From an uncultured Clostridia bacterium (GTDB taxonomy: Bacteria > Bacillota > Clostridia > Christensenellales > Aristaeellaceae): a stretch of 40,083 bases of DNA. The notes below the pieces were generated by a model that worked only from the letters and a program-made list of their open reading frames with translations, had not been told where the DNA came from and searched no databases. Location of the stretch: positions 1-40,083 of the forward strand of contig CAMKEI010000017.1 of assembly GCA_946411525.1 (NCBI GenBank). Direction: 5' to 3'. Positions 8,138 through 15,957 of the stretch are shown in pieces (within the stretch, counting starts at the first letter, position 1; every line of letters begins with the position of its first letter). Position numbers and translations under genes: made by a program.

Positions 8138-8155
8138 TGATTGTTGGAGGTAATC

Positions 8156-9247
8156 ATGCGATCCAAAGCAATGGAAAAACTGTTAAAGCTGTTACTGATC
8201 CTGCTCGGGATCGGCATTGGCCTGGCCGCGGCACAGCTTGGCCTGGCGCTGTACCGGCTGAGTCATCAGAACGCGGACATCCCCGCCTGGGCGCCCGTGG
8301 CAGCCTATGCCGGAATGGGTGTGCTGGGAGGTATAATCCTGCTGCTGCTGAGCCGTCGGATCATTCGCCGGGTAAACAGCCTCTCGCAGGAAATGCAGAA
8401 GGAATTTGACAAAATGCCTGCGAACCAGCTGCTCTCCGCTGTGATCGGACTGATCCTCGGCCTGATCGTAGCAGCGCTGCTCCGGCAGATGGTCTCCTTT
8501 CTGGGCAACGGCGTAGCCGGCGCAGCACTCACCGCTATCCTTTACCTGACGCTCGGCGCGTTGGGATACAATATCGGAAAGCGGCGGAGCCGTGAGTTCA
8601 TCGCCATGATTACACGCCTGTCCGGCGCGCGGGAAAAAAGCAGAACGCGGAAACACGGCTATGCATCCCGGAAGTACATCGATACCAGCGCGATCATCGA
8701 CGGGCGGATTCTGGAAATCCTCCGGACCGGTTTTGTCGAGGGCGATATCGTCATTCCCCAGTATGTGGTTGACGAACTGCAGCACGTGGCTGATTCCGCC
8801 GACGACAGCCGGCGTGAACGCGGCCGGCGCGGGCTGGAAATCCTGCGGGAAATGCAGGGCAGCGTGAAACCGCTGACCATTGATCCCACGGATATCGAAG
8901 AGCTGCAGGACGTGGACGTCAAACTCCTCCGGCAGGCCCGGGACTGCGGCGGCACTGTGATCACCGTGGACTATAACCTTCAGAAGGCCGCCGCAGTCAG
9001 CGACGTAAAAAGCCTGAACATCAATGAACTGGCGGAGGCGTTCCGTCCGGCGGTTGTTCAGGGTATGGGACTGCAGGTGCATATTATGAAGGAAGGCAGA
9101 GAGTCCGGTCAGGGCGTCGCCTACCTGGAGGATGGCACAATGGTCGTCATCGAGGGCGGAAGGTCCCATGTGGGTGAGAATGCGGAGATTACGGTGACCA
9201 GCGTACTGCAGACCAGCGCGGGCCGTATGGTCTTTGCAAGAATGTAA
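8156..9247 (+). CDS. yacL: Membrane-anchored PIN-TRAM RNase, YacL family
   Basis: I choose the ATG at 8156 because GGAGG (8146-8150) lies 5 bases before it; an in-frame TTG at 8141 would precede that site. The protein has 363 residues. Four transmembrane segments fill about residues 8-140. A PIN nuclease domain follows, with acidic residues in DTSAIIDGR, VDEL and TVDYN. A C-terminal TRAM RNA-binding domain spans about 295-360. The layout matches B. subtilis YacL, a probable membrane-associated endoribonuclease; its substrate is unknown. The gene lies next to radA as in many Firmicutes, but the 124-bp inverted-repeat element replaces the usual disA. No clear promoter is seen, so it may be read through from radA. 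Confidence 0.88.
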   Translation: MRSKAMEKLLKLLLILLGIGIGLAAAQLGLALYRLSHQNADIPAWAPVAAYAGMGVLGGIILLLLSRRIIRRVNSLSQEMQKEFDKMPANQLLSAVIGLILGLIVAALLRQMVSFLGNGVAGAALTAILYLTLGALGYNIGKRRSREFIAMITRLSGAREKSRTRKHGYASRKYIDTSAIIDGRILEILRTGFVEGDIVIPQYVVDELQHVADSADDSRRERGRRGLEILREMQGSVKPLTIDPTDIEELQDVDVKLLRQARDCGGTVITVDYNLQKAAAVSDVKSLNINELAEAFRPAVVQGMGLQVHIMKEGRESGQGVAYLEDGTMVVIEGGRSHVGENAEITVTSVLQTSAGRMVFARM

Positions 9248-9306
9248 AAAAAATCCATCATTTGCCGAATATCGTGATATTCTCTGAAAAAATCCGCTTT
9301 TTTCTG

Positions 9307-9336
9307 TTGACAAATGCGTATCATTGATGGTATAAA
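9307..9336 (+). promoter_or_regulatory. Strong promoter of 263-aa exported protein, with overlapping dyad
   Basis: TTGACA (9307-9312), an 18-base spacer and TATAAA (9331-9336). Inverted heptamers TATCATT (9319-9325) and AATGATA (9337-9343) flank the -10 and could be an operator. A second dyad, GAATATC-GT-GATATTC, lies upstream at 9267-9282 just after yacL. The dyads are short and could be chance; the promoter itself is clear. Confidence 0.75.
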
Positions 9337-9399
9337 AATGATACATTCACTACCCTAATTGGAAAGGGAGTAAATCATTCAAGAGGAGATGTTAAAACC

Positions 9400-10191
9400 A
9401 TGAAGAAGACCCTGTCCATTTTGGTTGCCCTCGTACTCGTGCTGTGCGTATCCGCGGCCTCCGCTGATATCATCGCCCACAAGACCAACGTGAGCGAAAT
9501 TGAAGGCCTGCCGGAAGCTCCCAGCATCCCCACCATGTCCACCAAGAATGACGACCACACCGCCGTCATCACCCTGAGCGAAGAGCTTGGCTGGCTGAAT
9601 GTTGTTTCCAACTGGCAGTGGCTCGACATCATCACCTGGGACGGCACCACCGGCACCTACTCCCTGGATGAAGATGCATTTGCTGACCTGCAGCCCGGTT
9701 TCGGCGGCTACGGCGGAATGTGGGGCCTTGGACCGGATTATAACACCCAGGACGACGGTGAGTATGACACCATTGAAGATGTTCCGGAGTTCGTCAAGTG
9801 GGAAAAAGATCCGTGGGGTCCGCGCACCTATCTCCGTCGTTTCATCCGTCAGAAGGATAACGGCAAATACACTATTACCACCATGTGGTACGGCAGCTAC
9901 AGTGGTAACTATGAGCTGGGCTTCTCCTATGACGGCGAAACCAAGGACGGCGTGAAAGTTCGCTACGACTCTTGGGGCAAACTGGTTCAGGCGATCCAGT
10001 ATGTCGAAGGCCTGAACCTCTTCAACGAGGAAGAAGCTCCCGCCAAGACCGCTATCATCTATCAGGCTCGCGAGCCCCTGCCCTGGATCCATCAGGTCAC
10101 CATCGGCCGTATCGAGTCTCAGGATGCTGACGGCAACGTCCTGCACTATGCTAAGTTCGCTTCCAACGGACAGTGCATCAGTGTGCACTAA
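9400..10191 (+). CDS. Exported protein of unknown function, 263 aa
   Basis: I do not recognise this protein. A signal peptide is clear: MKKT, a hydrophobic core to about residue 20, and a likely cut after SAASA (about 23). There is no lipobox. The mature part of about 240 residues is acidic and rich in Trp, Tyr and Gly, with segments such as WLNVVSNWQWLDIITWDG, GGYGGMWGLGPDYN and TMWYGSYSGNYELGF. These suggest a compact beta-rich secreted domain. A strong promoter, a GAGGAG ribosome site, codons ending mostly in C and a perfect terminator suggest high expression as a single gene. A role at the cell surface or in the medium is inference only. Confidence 0.8.
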   Translation: MKKTLSILVALVLVLCVSAASADIIAHKTNVSEIEGLPEAPSIPTMSTKNDDHTAVITLSEELGWLNVVSNWQWLDIITWDGTTGTYSLDEDAFADLQPGFGGYGGMWGLGPDYNTQDDGEYDTIEDVPEFVKWEKDPWGPRTYLRRFIRQKDNGKYTITTMWYGSYSGNYELGFSYDGETKDGVKVRYDSWGKLVQAIQYVEGLNLFNEEEAPAKTAIIYQAREPLPWIHQVTIGRIESQDADGNVLHYAKFASNGQCISVH

Positions 10192-10228
10192 TTCACAGTC
10201 ACTCTTTCATCTGATACTTTAATCAGGG

Positions 10229-10262
10229 AAAAGGAGACCGGAACGGATTCCGGTCTCCTTTT
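10229..10262. terminator. Bidirectional terminator, 15-bp perfect stem
   Basis: AAAAGGAGACCGGAA pairs perfectly with TTCCGGTCTCCTTTT around a 4-base loop (CGGA). It ends the exported-protein gene; the A/T flanks also allow it to act on the opposite strand. Confidence 0.9.
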
Positions 10263-10510
10263 CGTTGTCCTGTTTTTCCCTGCCTGTATGACGGAGCAGG
10301 AAGAAGTCTTCCTGTCCGCTTTCCTATGGCATATTCAGACTTCGCTTATTGCGAAATCATCTATTGATCGCTTTATCTGTAACTTGTGGGATTATAAACC
10401 ATTGCCGCAGGCCGTGCCTGACAGGGTTCTCTGTTCGGCAATCCTGCTGTCTCCTTTTCACCGCTGGAATCAGTCCGATACCGCGGAATAGAGGAATACA
10501 CTGATAAAGA
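10263..10510. other. Intergenic stretch with nothing recognised
   Basis: This is the first half of a 513-base gap. Short frames exist on both strands (up to 67 codons) but none has a ribosome site or recognisable sequence. I see no RNA gene or repeat. The second half holds the ABC-exporter relic. Confidence 0.5.
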
Positions 10511-10657
10511 CGGGAAGTATTCTTCCCGCCTTGTTTCATTGTTTTGCATCCGGGATTACTGCAGGATTCCTTTTGTCGCCTCGTCCTCGTACTGTCTGGT
10601 ATACAGGCGGTAATACGGACCCTTCGCGGCGATCAGCTCCTGATGGGGTCCCTGTCA
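10511..10657 (-). pseudogene. Relic of the 3' end of a second ABC-exporter gene
   Basis: This segment repeats, at an offset of 220 bases, the end of the neighbouring ABC gene and its downstream hairpin (10731-10877). On the minus strand it encodes the last 31 codons of the exporter and the same TAA stop (10556-10558). Against the intact gene I count eight synonymous and two non-synonymous changes (Thr to Pro, Lys to Gln). Homology stops just upstream of the conserved Gln-Gly, where the relic runs into a TGA. The excess of silent changes implies that the relic was part of a working, already diverged paralog before the rest was lost. It also keeps a terminator-like hairpin, CGGGAAG/CTTCCCG, at 10511-10528. 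Confidence 0.85.
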
Positions 10658-10720
10658 CACCCTACAGCTCTCTCCTCTTCAAAGCAGAAATCAGCCGATT
10701 TCGAGAACAAAATAGTATAC

Positions 10721-10748
10721 CAAAGCAAAACGGGAAGTAGTTTTCCCG
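10721..10748 (-). terminator. Terminator of the ABC exporter operon
   Basis: On the minus strand CGGGAA/TTCCCG with a 6-base loop is followed by TTTTGCTTTG. It lies 28 bases after the stop of the 606-aa subunit. Confidence 0.6.
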
Positions 10749-10775
10749 TCTTGTTTCATAGTTTTATGCTTGGGA

Positions 10776-12596
10776 TTACTGCAGGATTCCCTTTGTCGCT
10801 TCGTCCTCGTATTGCCTGGTATACAGGCGGTAATACGGGCCTTTCGCGGCGATAAGTTCCTTATGGGTTCCCTGTTCCACAATCCTTCCGTCCTTCACCA
10901 CAAGAATCAGGTCAGCATTACGGACAGTGGAAAGTCTGTGGGCGATGACCAGAGAGGTCCTGCCCTGGATAACTGTATCAATCGCTGACTGAATCCGCTG
11001 TTCGGTCAGGGTATCCACGGACGCCGTCGCCTCGTCCAGCACAAGGATACGGGGATCCGCCAGGATCGCGCGGGCAAAGGAGATCAGTTGTTTTTCGCCG
11101 GTGGAGAGCAGGTCTCCGCCCTCTCCGACATCCGTATCGATGCCTTTTTCCATCTTGGCCACCACCTGATCGGCGGAAACCAGCTTCAGCGCACGGCCGA
11201 TCTCTTCCTCCGTGGCATTCGGATTGCCGTAGAGCAGGTTTTCCCGGATCGTTCCGGAGAAGAGATGCGGCGTCTGGAGCACATAACCGATGGCGCTGTG
11301 AAGCCAGAGCTGGCTCCGTTCCCGGGCGTCGCGCCCGTCGATAAGCACTTTCCCTTCCGTAGGCTCAAAAAAGCGGCAGACGAGGTTCACCAGAGTGCTC
11401 TTGCCCGCGCCGGTTTCGCCCACGATGGCGATGTTGCTGCCGAAGGGAATCTTCAGGCTGAAATGCTCCAGCACGTACTCGTCGCCGTCCGGATATCGGA
11501 ATGAAACGTCCTCAAACTCGATATCGCCCTTGATGGATTCCCAGTTTTCCTTCTTCGGACTGAAGGAGTCGCCGTATTTTTCAATCACTTCCGGCGTATC
11601 GGTCACGTCGGACTTTGTGCCCAGCAGGCGGGTCAGGCGCTCAATGTTCACCTGGGTGGTAATCACGTCCGAGATCGCATCCACGATCCAGCGGACAGGC
11701 TCCATCAGTCCCTGGGCATAGGACATGAACATGGAGAAGGTACCGACCTCTTCTGCCGCGATATAGCCGCCCTGCCACAGAACGATCGCCAGGGCAAGAG
11801 AGGACGCCAGATGCATCGTGACTGCGAAGGCGCCCCGCAGGCGGGCTGCCCGGATGGACGTTCCCTTGTATTCTCCGGTGTCCTTCACAAAGTCATCGGC
11901 CATTTTGTCTTCTACCACAAGCGTCTTGATGGTTTTCGCGCCGGTAATGCCTTCGTTGAAATCCCCTGTGATGCGGGAGTTCAGCTCCCGGATCTTCCGG
12001 TTCGCCATAATCAGCTTTTTCTGGAAAAGGGAATAAAGAATCACAATCAGCGGCAGGATCACCATGACCATCAGAGCCAGGCGGACATTGATAATCAGCA
12101 TCACGGCGAGGGATCCGATCAGGTAGCTGGTATGCCACACAGCGTCCATCAGGGACCAGGATACGAGACTCCCGATACGGGATGTATCCGACATGACCCG
12201 GGAATGGATCCAGCCCACGCTGTTCTGGTTATAATAGGAAAAAGACAGCGTCTGAAGGTGATTGAAGGCCTCAGCGCGCAGATCCCGGTTCACCGAGACC
12301 TCCGTCTTCATCGCGCCGTTGCAGGAAACGAAATTCACACAAGAGGCAAAGAGAATCAGCGCAATATAAATCATGATATACCAGGGCAGGGTGTCCAGCG
12401 TACGCAGGGTGATGAAGTGGTTGAGCGCGTAGCGTTGCAGCACGGGCATCAGGATATCCACACCAGTGCCCAGCAGGCCGCAGATAATCATCCAGCACAG
12501 GGTCTTCCGGTACTTCTTCAGGTACGGGAAGAGCCGGGGAATGCCGAAGAACGGCAGCGACTTATAGTCATGTTCATTATTCATGGCCTGTTCCAT
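10776..12596 (-). CDS. ABC exporter half-transporter, catalytic-site subunit (606 aa)
   Basis: A type IV (ABCB-like) exporter half: six transmembrane helices in about residues 1-320, then the nucleotide-binding domain. Walker A is GETGAGKST, Walker B is ILVLDEAT with the catalytic Glu at 522, and the H-loop is VIAHRLST. The signature reads LSTGEKQ instead of LSGGQ. Its ATG shares one base with the stop of the upstream partner (TAATG), and GGAGGTGA lies 7 bases before it, so the two are translationally coupled. With the partner's Asp-type Walker B this gives one canonical and one degenerate ATP site, as in heterodimeric BmrCD/LmrCD-type exporters. The substrate (drug, lipid or peptide) cannot be told from sequence. 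The C-terminus is duplicated as a relic downstream. Confidence 0.9.
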   Translation of the reverse strand: MEQAMNNEHDYKSLPFFGIPRLFPYLKKYRKTLCWMIICGLLGTGVDILMPVLQRYALNHFITLRTLDTLPWYIMIYIALILFASCVNFVSCNGAMKTEVSVNRDLRAEAFNHLQTLSFSYYNQNSVGWIHSRVMSDTSRIGSLVSWSLMDAVWHTSYLIGSLAVMLIINVRLALMVMVILPLIVILYSLFQKKLIMANRKIRELNSRITGDFNEGITGAKTIKTLVVEDKMADDFVKDTGEYKGTSIRAARLRGAFAVTMHLASSLALAIVLWQGGYIAAEEVGTFSMFMSYAQGLMEPVRWIVDAISDVITTQVNIERLTRLLGTKSDVTDTPEVIEKYGDSFSPKKENWESIKGDIEFEDVSFRYPDGDEYVLEHFSLKIPFGSNIAIVGETGAGKSTLVNLVCRFFEPTEGKVLIDGRDARERSQLWLHSAIGYVLQTPHLFSGTIRENLLYGNPNATEEEIGRALKLVSADQVVAKMEKGIDTDVGEGGDLLSTGEKQLISFARAILADPRILVLDEATASVDTLTEQRIQSAIDTVIQGRTSLVIAHRLSTVRNADLILVVKDGRIVEQGTHKELIAAKGPYYRLYTRQYEDEATKGILQ

Positions 12597-14446
12597 TACG
12601 CGTTCACCTCCTCTGTATCCTCCACGCTCATGGATTGGATGCTTTCGATTTCTTTATACAGTCCGTCCTGTTTGCTCAGTTCCGCTGGAGTGCCCAGCTG
12701 CGCTATCCTGCCGTGATCCAGCACCAGCACCTGATCCGCCTTAGCCAGGGTCGTGATCCGGTGGGAGATGAGGATAATGGTGGCGGATCCGAAGCGCTTC
12801 TCCAGTTCCTTCCGGATCTTTGCGTCGGTCTCGGTGTCCACAGCGGAAAGCGAGTCATCAAAGATCATAATAGGCGTGGGACGAGTCAGCATCCGGGCGA
12901 TCGCCGCCCGCTGCTTCTGGCCGCCGGACAGGGTCACGCCCCGTTCACCCACAGCTGTATCGTAGCCCTTGGTAAAGGACTGGATGGTATCGTCCAGGCA
13001 CGCGGCGCGCGCCGCGGTCCGCAGTTCTTCTTCCTGAAGATCCGGTACAGTGATGGCAATGTTTTCCTTCAGCGTCCGGGAAAAGAGGAAGGGCTCCTGC
13101 AGCACGATCCCGATATTCCGCCTCAGATGCTCCAGCCTGATCTTCCGGATGTCGGTGCCGCCGATTGAGATGGTTCCGTTTTCTTCCGGCAGGTCATACA
13201 GACGGTCCAGCAGATACATCATCGTGCTCTTGCCCGAGCCGGTGCCGCCGAGGATACCCAGCGTCGTTCCGGCAGGAACGGTCAGGCTGATATCATGCAG
13301 CATCTCAGGGCTGCCGTCATAGCTGAACGATACATGGTCGAAACGGATATCGCCGTCCATGGTCGGTTCCTGCGCGTCCGGTACGTCCTGCTCTTCCTCC
13401 GCGTCCATAATATAGCCGATCCTGTCGATGCCGACGCCGGCCTTGGACATCTCGCTGATCATCCGGCCAAGCTGGCGCACAGGCCAGACCAGCATACCGT
13501 TGTAGCTGAGGAAGGCAATGAACTCTCCGGCGGTCATTCCCCGGTTGAGGCAGAACAGCACGCCGAAGATCACAACCAGCATAATCTGCACGCCGGAAAG
13601 GATGTCTGCGGAGCACCAGAAGAATGCCATCAGCCGGCCGAGCTTCACCCACAGGGATGTATAGAAGGAGTTTTGTTTGCCGAAGCGATCCCGCTCGTAG
13701 CGTTCCCGTCCGAAGGCGCGAACCACGCGGACGCCGGTCAGGTTCTCCTGCACCATGGCAGAGAGTTTGCCCTCGTTTTCATCGCATTCCTGGAAGCCTT
13801 TGCGGAATTTATGATGGAAGAAAAGCGAATACCAGACGATGATTGGCAGCGGGATCATGGCGATCAGGGTCAGCGTCACGTTCATGCCCAGCATGAACAC
13901 AACGGACAGCACCAGCATAATCCCGATTCGGATCAGGCTGGTCATCTGCTCAGAGATAAAGTTCCGGGTTGTGTCGATATCGCTGGTACAGCGCTGGATA
14001 ATATCGCCGGTATGGTTCTGCATATGCCACCGGAACGGCAGATGTTCAATATGGCGGAACAGCGTGTCGCGCATGTTCTTGACCAGCGTTTCACCGCCGC
14101 GGGCATTGAAAACGCGGAAGCAGTACTGGGTCACGACCTTGATCACGGCCACCGCAATCACGGCCAGCGCCATGATCCACAGCCTTCCGCGGATCGCTTC
14201 CGGTCCGCCGAAGCGTTCCAGCAGACAGCGAACTGTCGGGTTCAGAGTGTCCGCCGGGGCGGAGCCGATGACGTTGTCCACTGTCACACGGATGATCTGA
14301 GGGGTAATCATATCCGCCAGGGCGGAAAGGGCCGCGCAGATCATACAAAGAATGAAAAAGGCTTTGCTTCCTTTTAAGAATTGAAGGATCAGTCTGCCCC
14401 GGCCCTTCCGGGGCTGAATGTGATCCTGGGTCTGAATGTTCTCCAT
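12596..14446 (-). CDS. ABC exporter half-transporter, degenerate-site subunit (616 aa)
   Basis: This is the partner of the downstream 606-aa subunit. The ATG at 14446 is chosen because GGGAG (14460-14456) lies 9 bases ahead; an in-frame TTG at 14455 directly abuts that site. A six-helix transmembrane domain fills about residues 25-330. The nucleotide-binding domain has Walker A GGTGSGKST, canonical LSGGQKQ, and Walker B IMIFDD, where Asp531 replaces the catalytic Glu. It pairs its own Walker motifs with the deviant LSTGE signature of the partner (degenerate site) and lends LSGGQ to the partner's working site. I found no convincing promoter immediately upstream. The gap terminator at 14506-14542 separates it from gap. 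Confidence 0.9.
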   Translation of the reverse strand: MENIQTQDHIQPRKGRGRLILQFLKGSKAFFILCMICAALSALADMITPQIIRVTVDNVIGSAPADTLNPTVRCLLERFGGPEAIRGRLWIMALAVIAVAVIKVVTQYCFRVFNARGGETLVKNMRDTLFRHIEHLPFRWHMQNHTGDIIQRCTSDIDTTRNFISEQMTSLIRIGIMLVLSVVFMLGMNVTLTLIAMIPLPIIVWYSLFFHHKFRKGFQECDENEGKLSAMVQENLTGVRVVRAFGRERYERDRFGKQNSFYTSLWVKLGRLMAFFWCSADILSGVQIMLVVIFGVLFCLNRGMTAGEFIAFLSYNGMLVWPVRQLGRMISEMSKAGVGIDRIGYIMDAEEEQDVPDAQEPTMDGDIRFDHVSFSYDGSPEMLHDISLTVPAGTTLGILGGTGSGKSTMMYLLDRLYDLPEENGTISIGGTDIRKIRLEHLRRNIGIVLQEPFLFSRTLKENIAITVPDLQEEELRTAARAACLDDTIQSFTKGYDTAVGERGVTLSGGQKQRAAIARMLTRPTPIMIFDDSLSAVDTETDAKIRKELEKRFGSATIILISHRITTLAKADQVLVLDHGRIAQLGTPAELSKQDGLYKEIESIQSMSVEDTEEVNA

Positions 14447-14505
14447 ATATATCAACTCCCAGTATAGTCAGTTATCCGTGTTTCCTGACCGTGCATGCTG
14501 GGCAT

Positions 14506-14542
14506 AAAAATGCCCGCTGCCGGTTCTCTCCGACAGCGGGCA
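14506..14542 (-). terminator. Terminator of gap
   Basis: A TGCCCGCTG/CAGCGGGCA stem with an inner CGG/CCG and a 6-base loop is followed on the minus strand by TTTTT (14510-14506). Confidence 0.85.
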
Positions 14543-14614
14543 TGTTTCGCAACGGTTACTTCGGTCGATCTCCCCGGATCAGGCAGGGCTGTATCGGGAA
14601 GAAGACGGGCTTAA

Positions 14615-15646
14615 TTACTTGAGCTCGGCGAAGTACTTGATGGTGCGGACCATCTGGCTGGTGTAGCTGTTCTCATTGTCATACCAGGACACGACCTGCA
14701 CCTGATAGGTGTCGTCGTCGATCTTGTTGACCATAGTCTGGTTGGCATCGAACAGGGAGCCGTAGGTCATGCCGATGATATCGGAGGAAACGAGTTTTTC
14801 GGTGGTGTAGCCGAAGGATTCGGATGCCTGAGCCTTCATGGCTTCATTGATCGCTTCCTTGGTTACATCCTTGCCCTTGACGACAGCCACGAGGATCGTG
14901 GTGGAGCCGGTGGGCACGGGCACACGCTGAGCAGAGCCGATCAGCTTGCCGTTCAGTTCCGGGATAACCAGGCCGATCGCCTTGGCCGCGCCGGTGGAGT
15001 TCGGCACGATGTTGGCGGCGCCGGCACGGGCACGCTGCAGGTCACCCTTGCGGTGCGGGCCGTCCAGGATCATCTGGTCGCCGGTGTAGGCGTGCACGGT
15101 GGTCATGATGCCGGCCTGGATCGGGAAGGCATCGTTCAGGGCCTTGGTCATGGGCGCCAGGCAGTTGGTGGTGCAGCTGGCAGCGGAAATGACCTGGTCT
15201 TCGGGCTTCAGGGTCTTGTGGTTAACATTGTAAACGATGGTCGGCAGGTCGTTGCCCGCGGGAGCGGAAATAACAACCTTCTTGGCGCCGGCTTCGATAT
15301 GGGCCATGGACTTTTCCTTGGAGGTGTAGAAACCGGTGCACTCCAGTACCACGTCTACGCCCAGCTCGCCCCAGGGGCACTCTTTGGCGTCCTTGATGGC
15401 ATAGATGGTGATCTCTTTGCCGTCAACGATGATGGAATTCTCGGTCGCTTCGACGGTGTGCTTGTTCTCGCCGATCACGCCGCAGTAGCCCTTCTGAGCG
15501 GTGTCGTACTTCAGCAGATGAGCCAGCATCGCGGGGCTGGTCAGGTCATTGATGGCGACCACGTCATATCCGGGAGCACCGAACATCTGACGGAACGCAA
15601 GACGGCCAATGCGGCCGAAACCATTAATCGCAACTTTAACTGCCAT
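14615..15646 (-). CDS. gap: Glyceraldehyde-3-phosphate dehydrogenase, type I
   Basis: This glycolytic enzyme oxidises glyceraldehyde 3-phosphate to 1,3-bisphosphoglycerate using NAD and phosphate. The protein has 343 residues, close to the usual 335. The NAD-binding N-terminus reads [14 protein letters not shown], and the catalytic Cys158 is in [26 protein letters not shown] and the C-terminal YDNENSY motif (as [12 protein letters not shown]) are intact. AGGAGG lies 8 bases before the ATG. Codons are strongly biased, as expected for a highly expressed gene. It is monocistronic with its own promoter and terminator; pgk and tpi are not adjacent. Confidence 0.97.
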   Translation of the reverse strand: MAVKVAINGFGRIGRLAFRQMFGAPGYDVVAINDLTSPAMLAHLLKYDTAQKGYCGVIGENKHTVEATENSIIVDGKEITIYAIKDAKECPWGELGVDVVLECTGFYTSKEKSMAHIEAGAKKVVISAPAGNDLPTIVYNVNHKTLKPEDQVISAASCTTNCLAPMTKALNDAFPIQAGIMTTVHAYTGDQMILDGPHRKGDLQRARAGAANIVPNSTGAAKAIGLVIPELNGKLIGSAQRVPVPTGSTTILVAVVKGKDVTKEAINEAMKAQASESFGYTTEKLVSSDIIGMTYGSLFDANQTMVNKIDDDTYQVQVVSWYDNENSYTSQMVRTIKYFAELK

Positions 15647-15701
15647 GGAAAAAACCTCCTCTTAAATAATCCGCATTTCGCGTGATCAGTTTCCGGAGGC
15701 T

Positions 15702-15730
15702 ATTGTACCTGTTTTTCCTTTGTTTTGCAA
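15702..15730 (-). promoter_or_regulatory. gap promoter
   Basis: On the minus strand TTGCAA (15730-15725), a 17-base spacer and TACAAT (15707-15702). The leader to the ATG is about 50 bases. Confidence 0.65.
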
Positions 15731-15864
15731 CAGTTTTTTCAGCTGTTTTTCCGACTGTCCGTTGCATTCCCAACATCTTGTGGCCGGATTCCGCGGCAAC
15801 CACATTTCAGCCTGTTCCTTTTGTTCAATATGGTTCTGAAACAGTGGAAAAATCTCATTTTGCG

Positions 15865-15893
15865 TTGACTTCCGCCTGCCGGAATGTTATTCT
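15865..15893 (+). promoter_or_regulatory. Promoter of fucose-isomerase-family gene
   Basis: TTGACT (15865-15870), a 17-base spacer and TATTCT (15888-15893), divergent from the gap promoter across about 135 bases. Confidence 0.65.
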
Positions 15894-15957
15894 TTAATAT
15901 ACATGGTAAGTCCGTACTTCTTTACGGTCATAAAGATTATTGAGGAGGTTATAACCT

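Noticed and set aside
9334-9347. A 14-base string shared with 29865-29878 in two promoter regions
   Set aside because: A 14-base match is expected a few times by chance in 40 kb, and the two copies sit differently relative to the -10.
10288-10491. 67-codon plus-strand frame in the gap after the exported-protein gene
   Set aside because: It starts right after the terminator without a ribosome site or promoter, and matches nothing I recognise.
13295-14377. 360-codon plus-strand frame over the exporter gene
   Set aside because: His/Gln-rich shadow frame typical of antisense to membrane-protein codons; no start signal.
14461-14466. TATACT on the minus strand before the exporter operon as a promoter
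   Set aside because: Transcription would start inside or after the ribosome site, and there is no -35.
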